Origin: CALVGQ01 sp031551965
GTDB taxonomy: Bacteria > Bacillota_I > Bacilli_A > Erysipelotrichales > Erysipelotrichaceae
Direction of reading: 5' to 3'
Length of the DNA stretch: 64,000 nucleotides
Assembly (NCBI GenBank): GCA_031551965.1
Contig: JAVBMW010000020.1
Location: 5,936-69,935, forward strand
The notes beneath the pieces are model-generated. The model was given only the letters and a program-made list of their open reading frames with translations. It searched no databases and was not told the origin of the DNA. The translations under genes and the position numbers were made by a program. This document shows, one piece after another, positions 15,526-24,018 of this stretch. Position 1 is the stretch's first letter. Every line of letters starts with the position of its first letter.

Positions 15526-17049
15526 TTATTCAATAATTATATGAATATTGTCGTGATGTTCAATTACAACTGGATCATTCTTCTTTATGTATTTCGCAAG
15601 TGCCTCAACCATATCAGTTTGAATTTCACGTATCGTTTCACATTCATTGACTATATAATAATTTCCGCCACCTGCTGCACGATAATTACTCATTGCAAAA
15701 GTAAAGGTATCAGATTCATTAATAGGTTCACCTTTGTATAAAATATTTGTAACCCGACTTCCTACTGGCCGATTCACTACAATTGTGTATTCAATACCAT
15801 CTACCATATCATAATTGAAATGTTGTGGTTTAGGTTCTACATAACTTGGCGTTACGATAATTTCTCCATCTTTTACACTAAAATACTCTGCAGCTTTTTC
15901 CAAATATAATTTCAATTGTGCAGCACTCATCCTTTTAATGATCGTTGTATTTGGATATAAATAAGTTGAGACTAGATCTCTCATCGTAATTTTAGATTCA
16001 AATCCTTTTGCTCCACTAAATAGAGCCATGCTTGAAATTTGTGCTTTTGATAAATCCAATGCAACTTGATTTAAAAACGAAATTACTGGATGTTTATGTA
16101 GCCTTGCATCAAATTCATCATGAACAAGTAAGTCTCCACTTGCAAGTGAACCTAAAGGTTGATCAAGCCAAATTTGACATTGGTTTTCTTCATCCATGAT
16201 ATCCTCTGCAATACTCATATTGTATTCATCCGTAACAGGAATTAATTTTGTATCAATTTGTTTTGTGTCTAAATCCCAAACGATTTGTGCTACTTCTTTT
16301 GCGTTACAACCTGTTTGAGTTGTCGCCACGCCACAACAAGTTCCTGCAATGGAACGATGTTGATGTCCCGTAATCAATAAGTCGATTCCTTCAATTTCTG
16401 CACACATCTTGTATGCTAAATTTTCACCAGTTAATGGCTCAGTTGCCTCGCCCGTAACTAAGTCTTTTTCAAATCCACCATGATAACAAACTACAATTCC
16501 TTGTACATCTTCATTTTTCTTTATAAAAGGAACTATTTCTTTTACAGTATCAAAAGCGTTGATAAACTCCACATTCTCAATGTGTTCTGGAATTTCCCAA
16601 TTTGGAATATATTGTGTTGCGACACCGATTAAAGCTATTGCATGTTCATCATCAAAACGATGAATCGTATACCCTTTTTTTAGACCAATTTCTTCGCTGA
16701 TAATATTTCCAGTAATGCAAGAAGCACCACAATCTTCAATAAAGTTTTTTAAAGCATCTTTTCCAAAATTAAAATCATGATTTCCTACGTTATAGTAATC
16801 ATATTTCATATTAAGCATTGCTTTCGCCATAGGATGAACTTCATTTTCTTTAAAGAGTGAATGGAAATAGTTAAGGGGACTTCCTTGAAGGACGTCCCCA
16901 TTATCGATCAACAAAGTATTTGCATCTCTATGTTTCTCAATAATGGATTGTATTCGAGTAAGTCCGATTGAATCCAACTTGCGATCACTATAACGAGTTG
17001 GCATGATATACCCATGTACATCACTCGTTGCAAATATTTGTATTTTCAT
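15526..17049 (-). CDS. 5'-nucleotidase / cyclic-nucleotide phosphodiesterase family metallophosphatase
   Basis: A 507-residue enzyme of the UshA/CpdB type. The N-terminal calcineurin-like domain has all metal motifs: ATSDVHG, LIDNGDVLQGSP, VGNHDFNFG, VVCYHGG and ITGHQHR. The C-terminal substrate domain (about 320-500) has FSGAKGFESKITMRDL, GIEYTIVVNRPVGSRV and SNYRAAGGGNYY. Unlike most relatives it has no signal peptide, so it should act in the cytosol on imported compounds. An upstream start at 17115 would overlap phnE; the ATG at 17049 with AGGAG nine bases upstream is preferred. It follows phnE by four bases, which ties it to the transporter. Confidence 0.85.
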   Translation of the reverse strand: MKIQIFATSDVHGYIMPTRYSDRKLDSIGLTRIQSIIEKHRDANTLLIDNGDVLQGSPLNYFHSLFKENEVHPMAKAMLNMKYDYYNVGNHDFNFGKDALKNFIEDCGASCITGNIISEEIGLKKGYTIHRFDDEHAIALIGVATQYIPNWEIPEHIENVEFINAFDTVKEIVPFIKKNEDVQGIVVCYHGGFEKDLVTGEATEPLTGENLAYKMCAEIEGIDLLITGHQHRSIAGTCCGVATTQTGCNAKEVAQIVWDLDTKQIDTKLIPVTDEYNMSIAEDIMDEENQCQIWLDQPLGSLASGDLLVHDEFDARLHKHPVISFLNQVALDLSKAQISSMALFSGAKGFESKITMRDLVSTYLYPNTTIIKRMSAAQLKLYLEKAAEYFSVKDGEIIVTPSYVEPKPQHFNYDMVDGIEYTIVVNRPVGSRVTNILYKGEPINESDTFTFAMSNYRAAGGGNYYIVNECETIREIQTDMVEALAKYIKKNDPVVIEHHDNIHIIIE

Positions 17050-17053
17050 TTTA

Positions 17054-17860
17054 TTATTCTCCTTGAACCAGTTTCTTTCGAATACGTGTTGATACATATT
17101 CAATAATAAATACACAAATGATCAATCCTAATAAATAAGAACCAACCATACTCCATCTTCTAGAGTTGATACATTGAATTAATGGAGCTCCAATTCCTCC
17201 AGCTCCTACCATCCCTAAAATTGAAGCATCTTTAATATTGATATCAAAACGATAGATGACTGCTGAGATAAAGTTAGCATACAGCTGTGGTAAAATTCCA
17301 CACCATATTTTTTCAAATGTATTACACCCAGCCGCATCCAAACTTTCTAAAATTTTAGTATCTAAATCTTCAATAGCCGTGATATACATTTTCGCAATCA
17401 TCCCTATTGAACAAACCATTTGAGTTACAACTCCACAAAAAGCTCCAGGACCAGTAACACGAATCCAAATCAGAGCCCAAACAAGTGCAGGGATCGTTCT
17501 GATTGCCATTGTAAATGATCTAAAGATAAAAGCAATTGGTTTTGGCACGATATTTTCACTTGATAAAAAAGCGAATGGAACCGCAATGAGCGCACCAAGT
17601 ACTGTTCCAAGTACTGCGATCGCAATTGTCTGAAACAGCGCATAAGGAACACCTTCGTTTGTGAAATTGACTAATGATAAGTCTGGATGAGTTAATCCAT
17701 GAATAACCCCCATAGCAATCTCAGATCCTTTTGCGGTTATTCCATTAAAAGAAATAACACTGCCAGACCAAGTTACAACCATAACGATCAATAATCCAAC
17801 TATGATTGTTTTCCACCAATTACGCGGTCTATTATCATATTGTTCTAAAATAGTCATCAT
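17054..17860 (-). CDS. phnE: Phosphonate-type ABC transporter permease PhnE (second copy)
   Basis: Inner-membrane permease of 268 residues with about six helices. The helix at about 17-35 precedes the permease domain. The EAA-like loop that contacts PhnC is present (LDAAGCNTFEKIWCGILPQL), and the end of the domain reads ASILGMVGAGGIGAPLI, typical of PhnE. It pairs with the permease encoded just upstream, three bases away, to form a heterodimeric channel. The substrate could be phosphonate, phosphite or a phosphate ester, since no C-P lyase gene is nearby. It ends four bases before the nucleotidase gene. Confidence 0.9.
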   Translation of the reverse strand: MMTILEQYDNRPRNWWKTIIVGLLIVMVVTWSGSVISFNGITAKGSEIAMGVIHGLTHPDLSLVNFTNEGVPYALFQTIAIAVLGTVLGALIAVPFAFLSSENIVPKPIAFIFRSFTMAIRTIPALVWALIWIRVTGPGAFCGVVTQMVCSIGMIAKMYITAIEDLDTKILESLDAAGCNTFEKIWCGILPQLYANFISAVIYRFDINIKDASILGMVGAGGIGAPLIQCINSRRWSMVGSYLLGLIICVFIIEYVSTRIRKKLVQGE

Positions 17861-17863
17861 TGA

Positions 17864-18718
17864 TCACCCCAATTTCTTTCTCAAATAACCACTGAGATTA
17901 TCTATAATTAATACTGTGACAAACAAGACAAGTAATATTGTTCCTACTGAATTATAATCACGCCAACTTTGACGTTCATTGATCAATACGCCAAGACCTC
18001 CAGCACCTACATAACCTAAAATTGAAGCTGCACGAATATTCATTTCAAAACAATATAAACAGTGTGATAAATAAGTAGGTAAAATTTGAGGTACACAGGC
18101 ACTCCAGAATGCTTCAAATTTACTTGCACCAAATGATTCCATAGCTTCAAAAGGTCCCATATCAATGGTTTCAATACTTTCAAAAAGCATTTTCGCAACG
18201 ATACCAAAAGTAAACACAATGATTGCGATCGTTCCTGCAAATGCACCAAGTCCAAAAATCAAACCACAAATAGATGCAAGCACAATTGTAGGAATTGTTC
18301 TAAGTAAACTTAAAATAAATCTTGCAAGCAAAAGTGTAGGACGATTTTTATTGATATTGCTACTTGCCATAACCGCAATAGGTAAAGCTAATGTACTACC
18401 AATAAATGATCCCATCAAACTCATTTTAATCGTATCAATTAACGGTTTTACGATCTTTGGCCAATAACTGAAATCAGGATGAAAGATCTTGTTTAAAATT
18501 ACCGTAAATTGTTGTGCACGCTTAATAAGAATTTGAATATCAAAACCAGTTAATTGCACAGAGATAAACAATACTACAATAACCACAAAAATAGTAAGTG
18601 GCATTCTTGATTTGGGGCGGTCAACAGTATGACCATTTTCAAGTATGATATGCTCAGGCTTGAATATTTTATCAAACAAACTTACAGGTTTGCCTGATTC
18701 ATTCTTTTCTTTCTTCAT
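17864..18718 (-). CDS. phnE: Phosphonate-type ABC transporter permease PhnE (first copy)
   Basis: A 284-residue permease paralogous to the next gene. A charged cytosolic N-terminus of about 40 residues is followed by about six helices. Family features are LLRTIPTIVLASICGLIFGL, the coupling loop MESFGASKFEAFWSACVPQI and ASILGYVGAGGLGVLI. The shared pattern ASILG-VGAGG-G in both permeases shows they arose by duplication, a common arrangement in phnCDEE systems. It lies nine bases after phnC. Confidence 0.9.
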   Translation of the reverse strand: MKKEKNESGKPVSLFDKIFKPEHIILENGHTVDRPKSRMPLTIFVVIVVLFISVQLTGFDIQILIKRAQQFTVILNKIFHPDFSYWPKIVKPLIDTIKMSLMGSFIGSTLALPIAVMASSNINKNRPTLLLARFILSLLRTIPTIVLASICGLIFGLGAFAGTIAIIVFTFGIVAKMLFESIETIDMGPFEAMESFGASKFEAFWSACVPQILPTYLSHCLYCFEMNIRAASILGYVGAGGLGVLINERQSWRDYNSVGTILLVLFVTVLIIDNLSGYLRKKLG

Positions 18719-18727
18719 GACTGCCTC

Positions 18728-19501
18728 CTATTTGTGAGTTGGTGCATTTTCAGTAGTGGGAATTTCTTTCCCCTTATAAACTTCGTCTAAAATATCTTGT
18801 GTAACATCCTTCACTGGACCATCAAATACGATTACTCCATCACGAATACCAATTAAACGTGTTGCATATTTTAACGCTAAGTCAACATGATGAATATTAA
18901 TTAAAATCGTAATATTCATTTCTTCATTTATTTTCGCAAAATCCCCCATTACCATATTTGCAGTGATCGGATCAAGAGCTGCAACCGGTTCATCAGCCAA
19001 AATAATTGACGGATTTTGATTTAAAGTACGTGCTAAAGCAACACGTTGTTGCTGACCACCAGAAAGTTGATCACAACGAGTATAGGCTTTTTCTAAGATT
19101 CCGACTTTATCTAGTGCTTCAAGTGCAGCGATTTTTTGTTCTTTTGAATATATCCCCAATAACGTTTTATACCATGGCATATCAGGAACCATACTTGTCA
19201 ATACATTCTTGATTACAGTTGAACGTGTTACAAGATTAAAAGATTGGAAAATCATTCCTATTTTTCTTCTAAAGCGTCTCAGTTCTTTTCCTTTTAAATT
19301 AGAAACATTTACATCATCGACAATTAGTTCTCCACCAGTAATGTCATGCATTCTGTTGATTGTACGAATTAAAGTTGATTTTCCTGCTCCTGAAAGACCG
19401 ATAATAGCTACAAATTCTCCTTGCTCAATATCCAATGTAACGTTTTTTAAACCCTTTACGCCATTAGGATAAGTTTTACTAACATCTCTAAAACTAATCA
19501 T
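18728..19501 (-). CDS. phnC: Phosphonate-type ABC transporter ATPase PhnC
   Basis: A 257-residue ATPase energising the two PhnE permeases. Walker A is GLSGAGKST at about 34-42, the Q-loop is MIFQSFNLV, the signature is LSGGQQQRVALAR and Walker B is IILADEPVAALD, followed by a His switch in INIHHVDLAL. All are intact. It is separated from phnD by 163 bases with a terminator-like hairpin, which would allow more binding protein than transporter to be made. The opening MISFRDVSKTYPNGVKGLKN is typical of PhnC. Confidence 0.92.
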   Translation of the reverse strand: MISFRDVSKTYPNGVKGLKNVTLDIEQGEFVAIIGLSGAGKSTLIRTINRMHDITGGELIVDDVNVSNLKGKELRRFRRKIGMIFQSFNLVTRSTVIKNVLTSMVPDMPWYKTLLGIYSKEQKIAALEALDKVGILEKAYTRCDQLSGGQQQRVALARTLNQNPSIILADEPVAALDPITANMVMGDFAKINEEMNITILINIHHVDLALKYATRLIGIRDGVIVFDGPVKDVTQDILDEVYKGKEIPTTENAPTHK

Positions 19502-19608
19502 TTATTTTTCTCCTTATGATATTAAAACTTTTTAGAATTAAAACCGCTTTAATCATACCACACTTTTAGGAAACAGAGACAATAAATATTTGTTATTTTC
19601 CGGTTATT

Positions 19609-19640
19609 TGCAAAAAACAAAAGGAGCGATAAATCGCTCC
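19609..19640 (-). terminator. Attenuating terminator between phnD and phnC
   Basis: GGAGCGA and TCGCTCC form a perfect seven-pair stem with a TTTA loop on the minus strand, followed by a T-rich run. It sits 24 bases after the phnD stop. No obvious separate promoter for phnC was seen, so partial readthrough is likely. Confidence 0.7.
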
Positions 19641-19664
19641 CCAAGTTAAATGTTTTAATTAAAA

Positions 19665-20729
19665 CTATTTTGCAGCTTCTAATGCAGCACGAGCTCCATT
19701 GTAGTCAGCATCTGTAGCTTTTGCATAACCAGTGTGGCTATATACTGAGAAGATTTCTTGTCCTTCTGCAGAATTGATAACGTTGATTAATGCATTTTGT
19801 AAAGCAGCCATAAATTCAGGATTGTAGATTTCTGGTTTTGCTTTAGTAACTGCAACTGTATCATTGTAGATACCTTCAGTAACACCTAGTACATTTAGTT
19901 CGTTCCAGATTGATTCTGTACGTCCCATACCAGCTTTACCAGTTGGATCTTTTTGATCAACAGCGATATTCCAAGCTTCTTCATAGTCACGGCGTCCGTC
20001 AGCATAACATACGATGATATCTAATTGTTCAGCAGCAGCTTGAGCAAAAGCATCTCCATATCCTAAGTCAGCTACAAAGTGTTCAAGATCAGTGATTTTT
20101 TTACCATCATAATTTTCCATTAACCAAAGAGTTGGGTAAATATATCCAGCAGATGAAGATGATTTAGCAACTCCCCATGTAGCAGAATTTAAATCTTCCC
20201 AAGTTAATGCTTCACCAGCATTTACTTTAGCAGCTAATTCTTTACCTTTTTCAGTTGGTGCAGCATAAATTAATGAACGATAGAATGTAACTTGTTCATC
20301 AGTTGGTAATGTTTTGTTTGCATCACCATTCCAAGTAGCAGGATCAGTAGAATCATTGCTTAATCCAGCACGAGTTGCAGTTAATACTACTTCAACTTCA
20401 TCACTGAATAATGCATATGTACCACCTGGTAACCAACCGATATCAACTGAACCAGCAGCCATAGCTTCTCCAGTAGCATCGTAGTTAGTTCCTACAGTTA
20501 CATCGATAGTACCAACTTCATAACCTTCTTCAGCTAAAGCAGCTTTTAAAAGTTCTGGTAAGTTTTTAGTACCTTGAATAATTACGTCAGCATCTTTAGA
20601 TGGAACAAATTGTAGTGATAATGTTTCTAATACAACTGGTCCGTCAGCAGCAGGCGTAGGTGTTGGTTCTTTAGTGCCGCATCCAGCAAGCAATACTAGA
20701 GCCAACAATGAAACTAATAATTTTTTCAT
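19665..20729 (-). CDS. phnD: Phosphonate-type substrate-binding lipoprotein PhnD
   Basis: Extracytoplasmic binding protein of 354 residues. The signal peptide MKKLLVSLLALVLLAGC ends in the lipobox LAGC. After a Thr/Pro-rich linker comes the PhnD-type domain, with SLQFVPSKDADVI near the start, VTVGTNYDATGEAMAAGSVD and DIGWLPGGTYALF. This is the usual arrangement that recognises an oxyanion head group (phosphonate, phosphite, phosphate ester). Later landmarks are SSSAGYIYPTLW and DIIVCYADGRRDYEEAW. It has a strong promoter and a small hairpin next to its ribosome binding site. The ligand cannot be told from sequence. Confidence 0.9.
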   Translation of the reverse strand: MKKLLVSLLALVLLAGCGTKEPTPTPAADGPVVLETLSLQFVPSKDADVIIQGTKNLPELLKAALAEEGYEVGTIDVTVGTNYDATGEAMAAGSVDIGWLPGGTYALFSDEVEVVLTATRAGLSNDSTDPATWNGDANKTLPTDEQVTFYRSLIYAAPTEKGKELAAKVNAGEALTWEDLNSATWGVAKSSSSAGYIYPTLWLMENYDGKKITDLEHFVADLGYGDAFAQAAAEQLDIIVCYADGRRDYEEAWNIAVDQKDPTGKAGMGRTESIWNELNVLGVTEGIYNDTVAVTKAKPEIYNPEFMAALQNALINVINSAEGQEIFSVYSHTGYAKATDADYNGARAALEAAK

Positions 20730-20744
20730 TTCTTTCTCCTCCGA

Positions 20745-20758
20745 GGGAACTTGTTCCC
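20745..20758 (-). promoter_or_regulatory. Small hairpin beside the phnD ribosome binding site
   Basis: GGGAA-CTTG-TTCCC is a perfect five-pair hairpin two bases upstream of the ribosome site GGAGGAG. It may stabilise the 5' end of the phnD message or modulate its translation; the sequence alone does not show which. Confidence 0.4.
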
Positions 20759-20765
20759 CACAATA

Positions 20766-20794
20766 AGTATCTTAATTTTCACAAAGTTTGTCAA
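20766..20794 (-). promoter_or_regulatory. Strong promoter of phnD
   Basis: A consensus TTGACA (20789-20794 on the minus strand) and GATACT (20766-20771) are separated by 17 bases. No Pho box was recognised. Confidence 0.7.
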
Positions 20795-20841
20795 ATGCTT
20801 TTAGACATTTTTAACCAAAAAATTACTTTTTTTTGGTTTTC

Positions 20842-20871
20842 AATTAAAAAGTGTACATTACATACACTTTT
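20842..20871 (-). terminator. Terminator of pgi
   Basis: AAAAGTGTA and TACACTTTT form a nine-pair stem around a seven-base loop, followed on the minus strand by TTTTTAATTG. It begins eight bases after the pgi stop codon. Confidence 0.65.
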
Positions 20872-20878
20872 AATTCAT

Positions 20879-22153
20879 TTAATTTTTACCTAATAGTCGG
20901 AACATATTTTTCTTATATACTTCGACACCTGGTTGATTGAATGGATTAACATCCAATAATAAACAAGTCATTGCACAAGCTTTAAAGAAGAAATAACACA
21001 TATATCCATAAGTTTCAGCACTCATATCTGGTAGTGTGATCAATAAGTTAGGAACGTTACCTGTTAATTCATGAGCTTCAAGAGTTCCTTGCATTGCCAT
21101 TTTGTTTACCCAATCTAAATTTTTACCTGCCAAATAATTCATGCCATCTAAATTATCATCATCGCTAGGGAAAACTCCATCAAGGGTTGGATTTTCAACT
21201 AGAACTAAAGTTTCAAATAAAACTTTCTTTCCTTCTTGTACAAATTGACCTAATGAATGAAGATCCATTGAGAAATTTCCACTGTATGGCACTAACCCTT
21301 TGCCATCTTTACCCTCAGATTCACCAAATAATTGTTTCCACCATTCCGCAACAGAAGCCATTTGTGGTTCATAACTCACAAACATTTCAACATCTTTTCC
21401 TTGGTTTTCTAAAATACGACGACATACAGCATATTGATAAGCCACATTTGTGTTTAAATCATCTGTACTGAAATCCTTCATTGCTTTTGCACATCCATTA
21501 AGCAAGGCTTCTACATCCACGCCAGCGATCGCAAGTGGTAATAAACCTACAGGTGTAATCACACTGAAACGACCACCGATATTATCAGGAATTACAAAAG
21601 TTTGATAACCTTCTTTCGTCGCTAATTCTTTAAGTGTTCCTTTCGATTTATCAGTTGTTGCGATAATACGTGTTTTGCACTCTTCTTTACCGTAGCGTGC
21701 TTCCATCAACTGTTTAATCATTCTAAATGCCATTGCGGTTTCAGTTGTTGTCCCTGATTTTGAAATAACATTGCATACTACTGATTTGTTTTCGATATGT
21801 TTTTCAATTTGTTTAAAATAAGTACTAGAGAAAGTATTTCCGATAAAAATTACTTCTGGTCCATTTTCAGGATAAAGTCCTTTGATCATCTCAACTGCAC
21901 TACGAGCACCTAAATAAGAACCTCCAATACCACAGACAAGTAAAACTTCACAAATTGGTTTTACTGTGTTTGCGACACTAAGCAAACGGGCAAATTCTTC
22001 TTTGTCATAGTTGACGGGCCAATCTAGCCAACCAATAAAATCATTTCCTTTACAAGTTTTATCATTTAAGGAATTGTGAACACGAGTTACTGCTTGTTGA
22101 TAACTTAAAACATCCTCATTTAAAAAAGCATGGCTTGCATCAAATTTAATCAT
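20879..22153 (-). CDS. pgi: Glucose-6-phosphate isomerase
   Basis: Cytosolic enzyme interconverting glucose-6-phosphate and fructose-6-phosphate. The 424-residue length is typical of the shorter bacterial form. Family features are VCGIGGSYLGARSAVEMIKG, NVISKSGTTTETAMAFR (sugar-phosphate binding), GGRFSVITPVGLLPLA, the catalytic Glu region EWWKQLFGESEGKDGKG, and a late NPFNQPGVEVYK. The ribosome site GGAGAG lies seven bases before the ATG. That site is inside the detached tail of the S1-type gene, whose stop overlaps the pgi start by eight bases. Gene order S1/GSP13-like then pgi is conserved in relatives as I recall (not checked). A terminator follows. Confidence 0.96.
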   Translation of the reverse strand: MIKFDASHAFLNEDVLSYQQAVTRVHNSLNDKTCKGNDFIGWLDWPVNYDKEEFARLLSVANTVKPICEVLLVCGIGGSYLGARSAVEMIKGLYPENGPEVIFIGNTFSSTYFKQIEKHIENKSVVCNVISKSGTTTETAMAFRMIKQLMEARYGKEECKTRIIATTDKSKGTLKELATKEGYQTFVIPDNIGGRFSVITPVGLLPLAIAGVDVEALLNGCAKAMKDFSTDDLNTNVAYQYAVCRRILENQGKDVEMFVSYEPQMASVAEWWKQLFGESEGKDGKGLVPYSGNFSMDLHSLGQFVQEGKKVLFETLVLVENPTLDGVFPSDDDNLDGMNYLAGKNLDWVNKMAMQGTLEAHELTGNVPNLLITLPDMSAETYGYMCYFFFKACAMTCLLLDVNPFNQPGVEVYKKNMFRLLGKN

Positions 22154-22262
22154 TTTTCATCTCTCCTTTTTTGGCTTCCTGAATCCATCCGTTCATTGCC
22201 GCTGCAATACTTGAAAACCCTATCCGGGTTGGTGGATTCGCATTTCTTTTTTGTCTTACTTT
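22146..22262 (-). pseudogene. Detached C-terminal tail of the S1/GSP13-like gene
   Basis: After the stop of the S1 gene (22278-22280) and a second in-frame stop (22263-22265), the same frame stays open to 22146. It encodes a protein-like sequence: KVRQKRNANPPTRIGFSSIA followed by AAMNGWIQEAKKGEMKND. This resembles the C-terminal end of GSP13/YugI proteins, a basic linker followed by GFNTL-like and WI-like elements. It has no start codon or ribosome site of its own and overlaps pgi by eight bases. It looks like the original C-terminus of the upstream gene, separated by recent mutation, frameshift or sequencing error. Confidence 0.6.
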
Positions 22263-22277
22263 TTATTTTCTAAGTGT

Positions 22278-22520
22278 TTAATGAAGAGCTTTTAATGATA
22301 ATCTTGCATATTTGCAAGTTTCATCTACATCAATTACTTTAACTGTTACAGTATCTTTGATATTCACAAAGTTTTTAACATCTTTTACATAACCATCAGA
22401 AATCTCTGAAATATGGATAAGTCCACTTGTTTGATCATCAATCAATACAAATGCACCATATGGTTGAATACCAGTAACTGTACCTTGAATGATCTGTCCT
22501 ACTTTCAGTTGCATGATCAT
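22278..22520 (-). CDS. S1 RNA-binding domain protein (GSP13/YugI-like)
   Basis: An 80-residue S1-domain protein: VGQIIQGTVTGIQPYGAFVL, then IDDQTSGLIHISEIS and VTVKVIDVDETCKYARLSLK are typical of S1 folds. GSP13/YugI and CvfD relatives associate with RNA or ribosomes and are about 120-130 residues long, with a basic C-terminal tail. Here the gene stops directly after the S1 fold (ALH), and the tail continues in frame after two stops (22146-22262). Start codons at 22520 (ATG ATC) and 22514 both follow AGGAG; 22520 is given but 22514 is equally possible. The truncated protein could still fold as a lone S1 domain. Confidence 0.75.
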   Translation of the reverse strand: MIMQLKVGQIIQGTVTGIQPYGAFVLIDDQTSGLIHISEISDGYVKDVKNFVNIKDTVTVKVIDVDETCKYARLSLKALH

Positions 22521-22616
22521 CACTCTCCTATCCAAAGTATTATACCATTTTCTAGTAATATTTCACGAAATTTTGTTAAAAAAATCGATAGTATTTCATT
22601 TACTTTTTATAAATTG

Positions 22617-22625
22617 TGGTATACT
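22617..22625 (+). promoter_or_regulatory. Extended -10 promoter of the DUF212/PAP2-type gene
   Basis: TGGTATACT is an extended -10 element, with a poor -35 (ATTTAC at 22598-22603). The ribosome site and the start codon at 22643 follow at normal distances. Confidence 0.5.
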
Positions 22626-22642
22626 TTCTAAGAGGTGTATTT

Positions 22643-23104
22643 ATGCTTTTAAGAATGTTTCCTTTGATTGCTGCATTAGTAGCCAATTTATCTGCTCAAA
22701 TTATTAAACCTGTATTCTTTCATAGGATCCATAAGGTTTGGAACTTTGATATTATCTTTGCAAGTGGTGGCTTTCCTAGTTCTCATACTGCTGCGGTAAC
22801 TGCTTTGTGTATTGCCGTGGGTATCGTAGATGGGCTTGATTCTACAACATTTGCGATTTCAATAATTCTGGCTCTGATCGTTTGTTATGATGCGGCCAAT
22901 GTTCGTTTCTATGCAGGACAAAACATCAGAATAACACAGCAATTGATCAAGGATATTGAAGACTTAACACAAACTCGTTTAGATGATCCGATTTATATGA
23001 TGAAGGTAAAAAATGTTTTAGGTCATAAATGGGTCGAAGTCATTGGCGGTGTAATTTGGGGAAGCATGATCACTGGAATTTATTACTTATTATTTTTGCT
23101 TTAG
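22643..23104 (+). CDS. Divergent PAP2 family membrane protein (DUF212, YuiD-like)
   Basis: A 153-residue integral membrane protein with four hydrophobic segments (about 3-20, 48-70, 75-92, 133-153). The conserved phosphatase-like motif is ASGGFPSSHTAAVTAL at about 42-57, and a second block reads DAANVRFYAGQNIRITQQLI. The family is distantly related to type 2 phosphatidic acid phosphatases, but no activity is established. A start at 22616 is possible, but GAGGTG six bases before the ATG at 22643 and the absence of extra hydrophobic sequence favour the shorter form. It is followed after 10 bases by the Nfu-type gene. Confidence 0.8.
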   Translation: MLLRMFPLIAALVANLSAQIIKPVFFHRIHKVWNFDIIFASGGFPSSHTAAVTALCIAVGIVDGLDSTTFAISIILALIVCYDAANVRFYAGQNIRITQQLIKDIEDLTQTRLDDPIYMMKVKNVLGHKWVEVIGGVIWGSMITGIYYLLFLL

Positions 23105-23114
23105 GAGGCAAATC

Positions 23115-23351
23115 ATGGAAACTATAGTTGAAAAAATCATTGCAACAATTGAAAAAATCCGTCCCTATATTCAAAGAGACGGTGGTGATGTAGAATTTGT
23201 TTCATTTGACGATGGCGTTGTAACAGTCCGTATGATGGGCGCTTGTGCAGATTGCTTATCACTTGATGACACATTAAAAGATGGAATCGAAGCAATTTTG
23301 CTTGATGAAGTTGAAGGAGTTACAGAAGTGCGATTAGCCAGCTTGGTTTAA
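23115..23351 (+). CDS. NifU C-terminal domain (Nfu-type) Fe-S scaffold
   Basis: A 78-residue protein made only of the Nfu domain. It has IRPYIQRDGGDVEFVSFDDG, the cluster motif GACADCLS with its CxxC pair, and a closing VEGVTEV segment. Such proteins bind a 4Fe-4S cluster at a dimer interface and deliver it to apo-enzymes. The host encodes several Fe-S proteins nearby (Rnf subunits, anSME). Ribosome site AGGAGG, 10 bases after the PAP2-type gene and likely in one transcript, ending at a perfect terminator that overlaps its last codons. Confidence 0.88.
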   Translation: METIVEKIIATIEKIRPYIQRDGGDVEFVSFDDGVVTVRMMGACADCLSLDDTLKDGIEAILLDEVEGVTEVRLASLV

Positions 23352-23367
23352 AACCAAGTTTTTTTTA
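23342..23367 (+). terminator. Terminator after the Nfu-type gene
   Basis: CTTGGTTT and AAACCAAG form a perfect eight-pair stem with a single-base gap at its tip, followed by nine T residues. The stem includes the last codons and the stop of the Nfu gene and meets the end of the convergent yunB. Confidence 0.8.
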
Positions 23368-24018
23368 TACGATTTTCTGCAAAACCATTTCCGGAATGCT
23401 CCCTTGTACAATTTGAAGCACTAATGGAATGCGACATTCAATCGTATTGGTACGAACTAAAAACGGTGTCACAACCAGCATATCCAGTTCTAATACCAAA
23501 TCAATTTGGACAACTGTATTGTTGATTCCATAAGAGGTGGTACTCACTTGTATTTCCCCTTTATTGGCATGCATCGCTTTCATGTGAACGTTGATTCGTG
23601 GACCAACACCTGAAAATAAGGCTATCCCTGTAAAATAGCCTAGAGCCACTGAATAAATGACTCCTTTATCATAGTAGATAATTTGCGTATGCGGATCCGC
23701 AAGCCCCATCTCAGCTGCTTGAAGTGAACTTGTAGCTGCATCTAATCCGGCATTTAATAACCAGTTTAATTTTTGAGTGTTATAATTCAAGCCAATTATT
23801 TTATTGTTTTCATCAGTAAGTGGATTCATTAAATCATCCGTTTCAAAATTTAATGAGCCAATTGCCTTTTGAACTACTTTTGTTGCGGCATTGGTTGCCT
23901 CGATCATTGCGATCTCAGCGACTTGGGGTTTTATTAAACGATTGATCGTGCGCATTGAAACAGTCCCTATTACCAAACTCAAAATGATAAAAACGACAAT
24001 ATAAAATCTAATCTTCAT
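23365..24018 (-). CDS. yunB: Sporulation protein YunB
   Basis: A 217-residue protein of the YunB family, made in the mother cell under SigE in Bacillus subtilis and needed for normal spore formation. Residues 5-22 are a single N-terminal membrane helix. Conserved blocks are INRLIKPQVAEIAMIEATNA, LNYNTQKLNWLLN, IALFSGVGPRINVHM and YGINNTVVQIDLVLELDMLV. It overlaps yunC by 11 bases, and the pair is also adjacent in B. subtilis. With SigG elsewhere in the window, this is good evidence that the host can sporulate. Confidence 0.88.
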   Translation of the reverse strand: MKIRFYIVVFIILSLVIGTVSMRTINRLIKPQVAEIAMIEATNAATKVVQKAIGSLNFETDDLMNPLTDENNKIIGLNYNTQKLNWLLNAGLDAATSSLQAAEMGLADPHTQIIYYDKGVIYSVALGYFTGIALFSGVGPRINVHMKAMHANKGEIQVSTTSYGINNTVVQIDLVLELDMLVVTPFLVRTNTIECRIPLVLQIVQGSIPEMVLQKIV

